From NCBI GenBank assembly GCA_023300545.1, contig JALZVT010000174.1:1-35812 (forward strand): DNA of 35,812 bases, read 5' to 3'. Source of the DNA: Pseudomonadales bacterium. Its GTDB lineage: Bacteria; Pseudomonadota; Gammaproteobacteria; Pseudomonadales; Azotimanducaceae. Under the pieces are notes generated by a model that saw nothing but the letters and a program-made list of their open reading frames with translations, made no database searches and was not told the DNA's origin. Of this stretch, positions 34,888 through 35,812 are shown in pieces. The translations under genes were made by a program, and so were the position numbers. Positions within the stretch are counted from its first letter, which is position 1, and each line of letters begins with the position of its first letter.

Positions 34888-35812
34888 GGTTGAAGGGCTG
34901 TGTTTTACCTACCCCGGCGCCACTGCATCCACGCTGCAAGATATTGCCTTTGCGGTCGAGTCTGGCGGCAGTCTTGCATTGCTTGGCAGTTCCGGTGCCG
35001 GCAAAACGACACTGCTCAATCTGCTATCGGGTTTGCTGCCCTGTACTCTGGGGAAAATTGCGTTTGATGGTGTGGATGTCGCTGCGTTGGGTGCTGCTGA
35101 GCGTGGGGTCGCGCAGGTGTTTCAGTTTCCTGTGTTGTATGACTCCCTGTCGGTGCGCGATAACATCGCGTTTCCTTTGCGCACTCGTGGTGTCGGGCGG
35201 CGGGAGCGGCGGGAACGCGCGGAGCGAATTGGCGAACTGTTTGACTTGAGTTCGATACTCGATAAAAAACCAGCTGCATTGTCACTCTTTCAGAAACAGC
35301 TAACGGGATTTGCCAAGGCGCTGGTGCGGGATGATCTGTCGATGGTGTTGCTGGATGAACCCTTGACGGCAGTAGAGCCGGCCATGAAGTGGCGTTTGCG
35401 CGGTGCTGTAAAGCGCGCCCAGGAAGAACTTGGTGTAACCATGGTTTACGTCACACACGATCAAACCGAAGCATTGACCTTTGCAGACACGGTTAGCGTA
35501 TTGCACGGTGGCAAGCTATTGCAAACAGCCACGCCCGCAGAGCTTTACGCGACTCCAGCACATAGCGAAGTGGCTCGGTTTATTGGCAATCCGGGTATGA
35601 ATCTATTGCCAGCCGACGCTCTGGCAGGTGCCTTTGACGCAAACTTTTTCAGGCCCAATATGCAGATTGGGTTTCGTCCTGAGTGGGCAAGCTTTGCTGG
35701 TGATACGGTAACGCTTGCTCATCAACGTTCAGGCGTCAACAGTGATCCGCTGATGTTGTCTGGCAGGGTGGTGCGTCAACGATTGACGGGTGCAAGTGCA
35801 GATCGCTCGCTG
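34874..35812 (+). CDS. glpT: ABC transporter ATPase, GlpT-like (3' end outside window)
   Basis: The first 313 codons of a second MalK-type ATPase; the frame is open at the window edge. The name follows the glycerol ABC system, not the glycerol-3-phosphate antiporter. Walker A 'GSSGAGKT' (38-45), Q-loop 'VFQFPVLYDSLSVRDNIAFP' (82-101), Walker B 'MVLLDEP' (D161, E162) and the switch-His motif 'VYVTHDQTEALTFAD' (H195) are good. The ABC signature is degenerate: LSLFQ (136-140) replaces LSGGQ. 'EPAMKWRLR' and 'FIGNPGMNLLP' are typical of GlpT. GAGGTGG just upstream supports ATG 34874, which overlaps glpS by 14 nt. Permease and binding-protein genes (glpP, glpQ, glpV) are expected downstream. Confidence 0.88.
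   Translation, partial: MALLEVEGLCFTYPGATASTLQDIAFAVESGGSLALLGSSGAGKTTLLNLLSGLLPCTLGKIAFDGVDVAALGAAERGVAQVFQFPVLYDSLSVRDNIAFPLRTRGVGRRERRERAERIGELFDLSSILDKKPAALSLFQKQLTGFAKALVRDDLSMVLLDEPLTAVEPAMKWRLRGAVKRAQEELGVTMVYVTHDQTEALTFADTVSVLHGGKLLQTATPAELYATPAHSEVARFIGNPGMNLLPADALAGAFDANFFRPNMQIGFRPEWASFAGDTVTLAHQRSGVNSDPLMLSGRVVRQRLTGASADRSL

Overview
The window looks like chromosomal DNA of a free-living, probably marine gammaproteobacterium. This is inferred from moderately high GC, outer-membrane barrel and lipoprotein genes, a family B DNA polymerase II, a PEP carboxylase, TAXI-type TRAP transport and a GlpS/GlpT-type glycerol ABC transporter. I saw no rRNA, tRNA, CRISPR array, prophage or insertion sequence. 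The only repeat with a possible mobile origin is one REP-like palindrome.

Layout. 2-6358: 3' part of a giant surface protein (Pro-Glu/Gln linker, SdrD-B and DUF11-like Ig domains, two tandem OmpA domains, long C-terminal barrel region). 6450-8895: a possible 23-codon leader ORF and two overlapping GT-B glycosyltransferases. 8979-11291: polB. 11474-14362: an ACAD10/11-like acyl-CoA dehydrogenase, a PF10118 metal-dependent hydrolase and a convergent TetR regulator. 14783-16012: a divergent PRPP synthetase homologue. 16021-20236: an MFS (OFA-like) carrier divergent from a TAXI lipoprotein and a fused TRAP permease. 20332-23253: a small secreted Cys-pair protein and ppc. 23329-26194: a metal-associated outer-membrane protein behind a DUF2946-like gene, then a tandem-barrel outer-membrane protein. 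26464-29703: a cupin, a selenocysteine-containing redoxin fused to a DsbD-alpha-like domain, an NYN-domain protein, a DUF952 protein and a metallophosphoesterase. 29713-33434: a stand-alone EF-G and a secreted LamG/FN3-like protein. 33865-35812: GlpS-like and GlpT-like ATPases; the second runs off the window.

The main result is the gene at 26858-28051 (minus strand). It would normally be annotated as two pieces, because an in-frame TGA lies exactly where the redox-active Cys of a thioredoxin-like motif is expected (W-U-P-P-C). The reading frame continues without another stop for 310 codons. A perfect 7-bp hairpin with a G-first apical loop begins 14 nt after the TGA, with its loop 21 nt after it, as in bacterial SECIS elements. 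I read it as a selenoprotein with Sec at residue 87 and total length 397 aa. The selenocysteine machinery (selA, selB, selC, selD) is not in this window and must be sought elsewhere in the genome.

Other points of interest: a 13-bp hairpin that buries the ribosome binding site of the metal-associated outer-membrane gene and overlaps the stop codon of the gene before it; complementary loss of key residues in the two Glp ATPases, leaving one intact composite ATP site; two 8-strand-type barrels in one polypeptide; and an Asp in place of the usual catalytic Glu in the acyl-CoA dehydrogenase.
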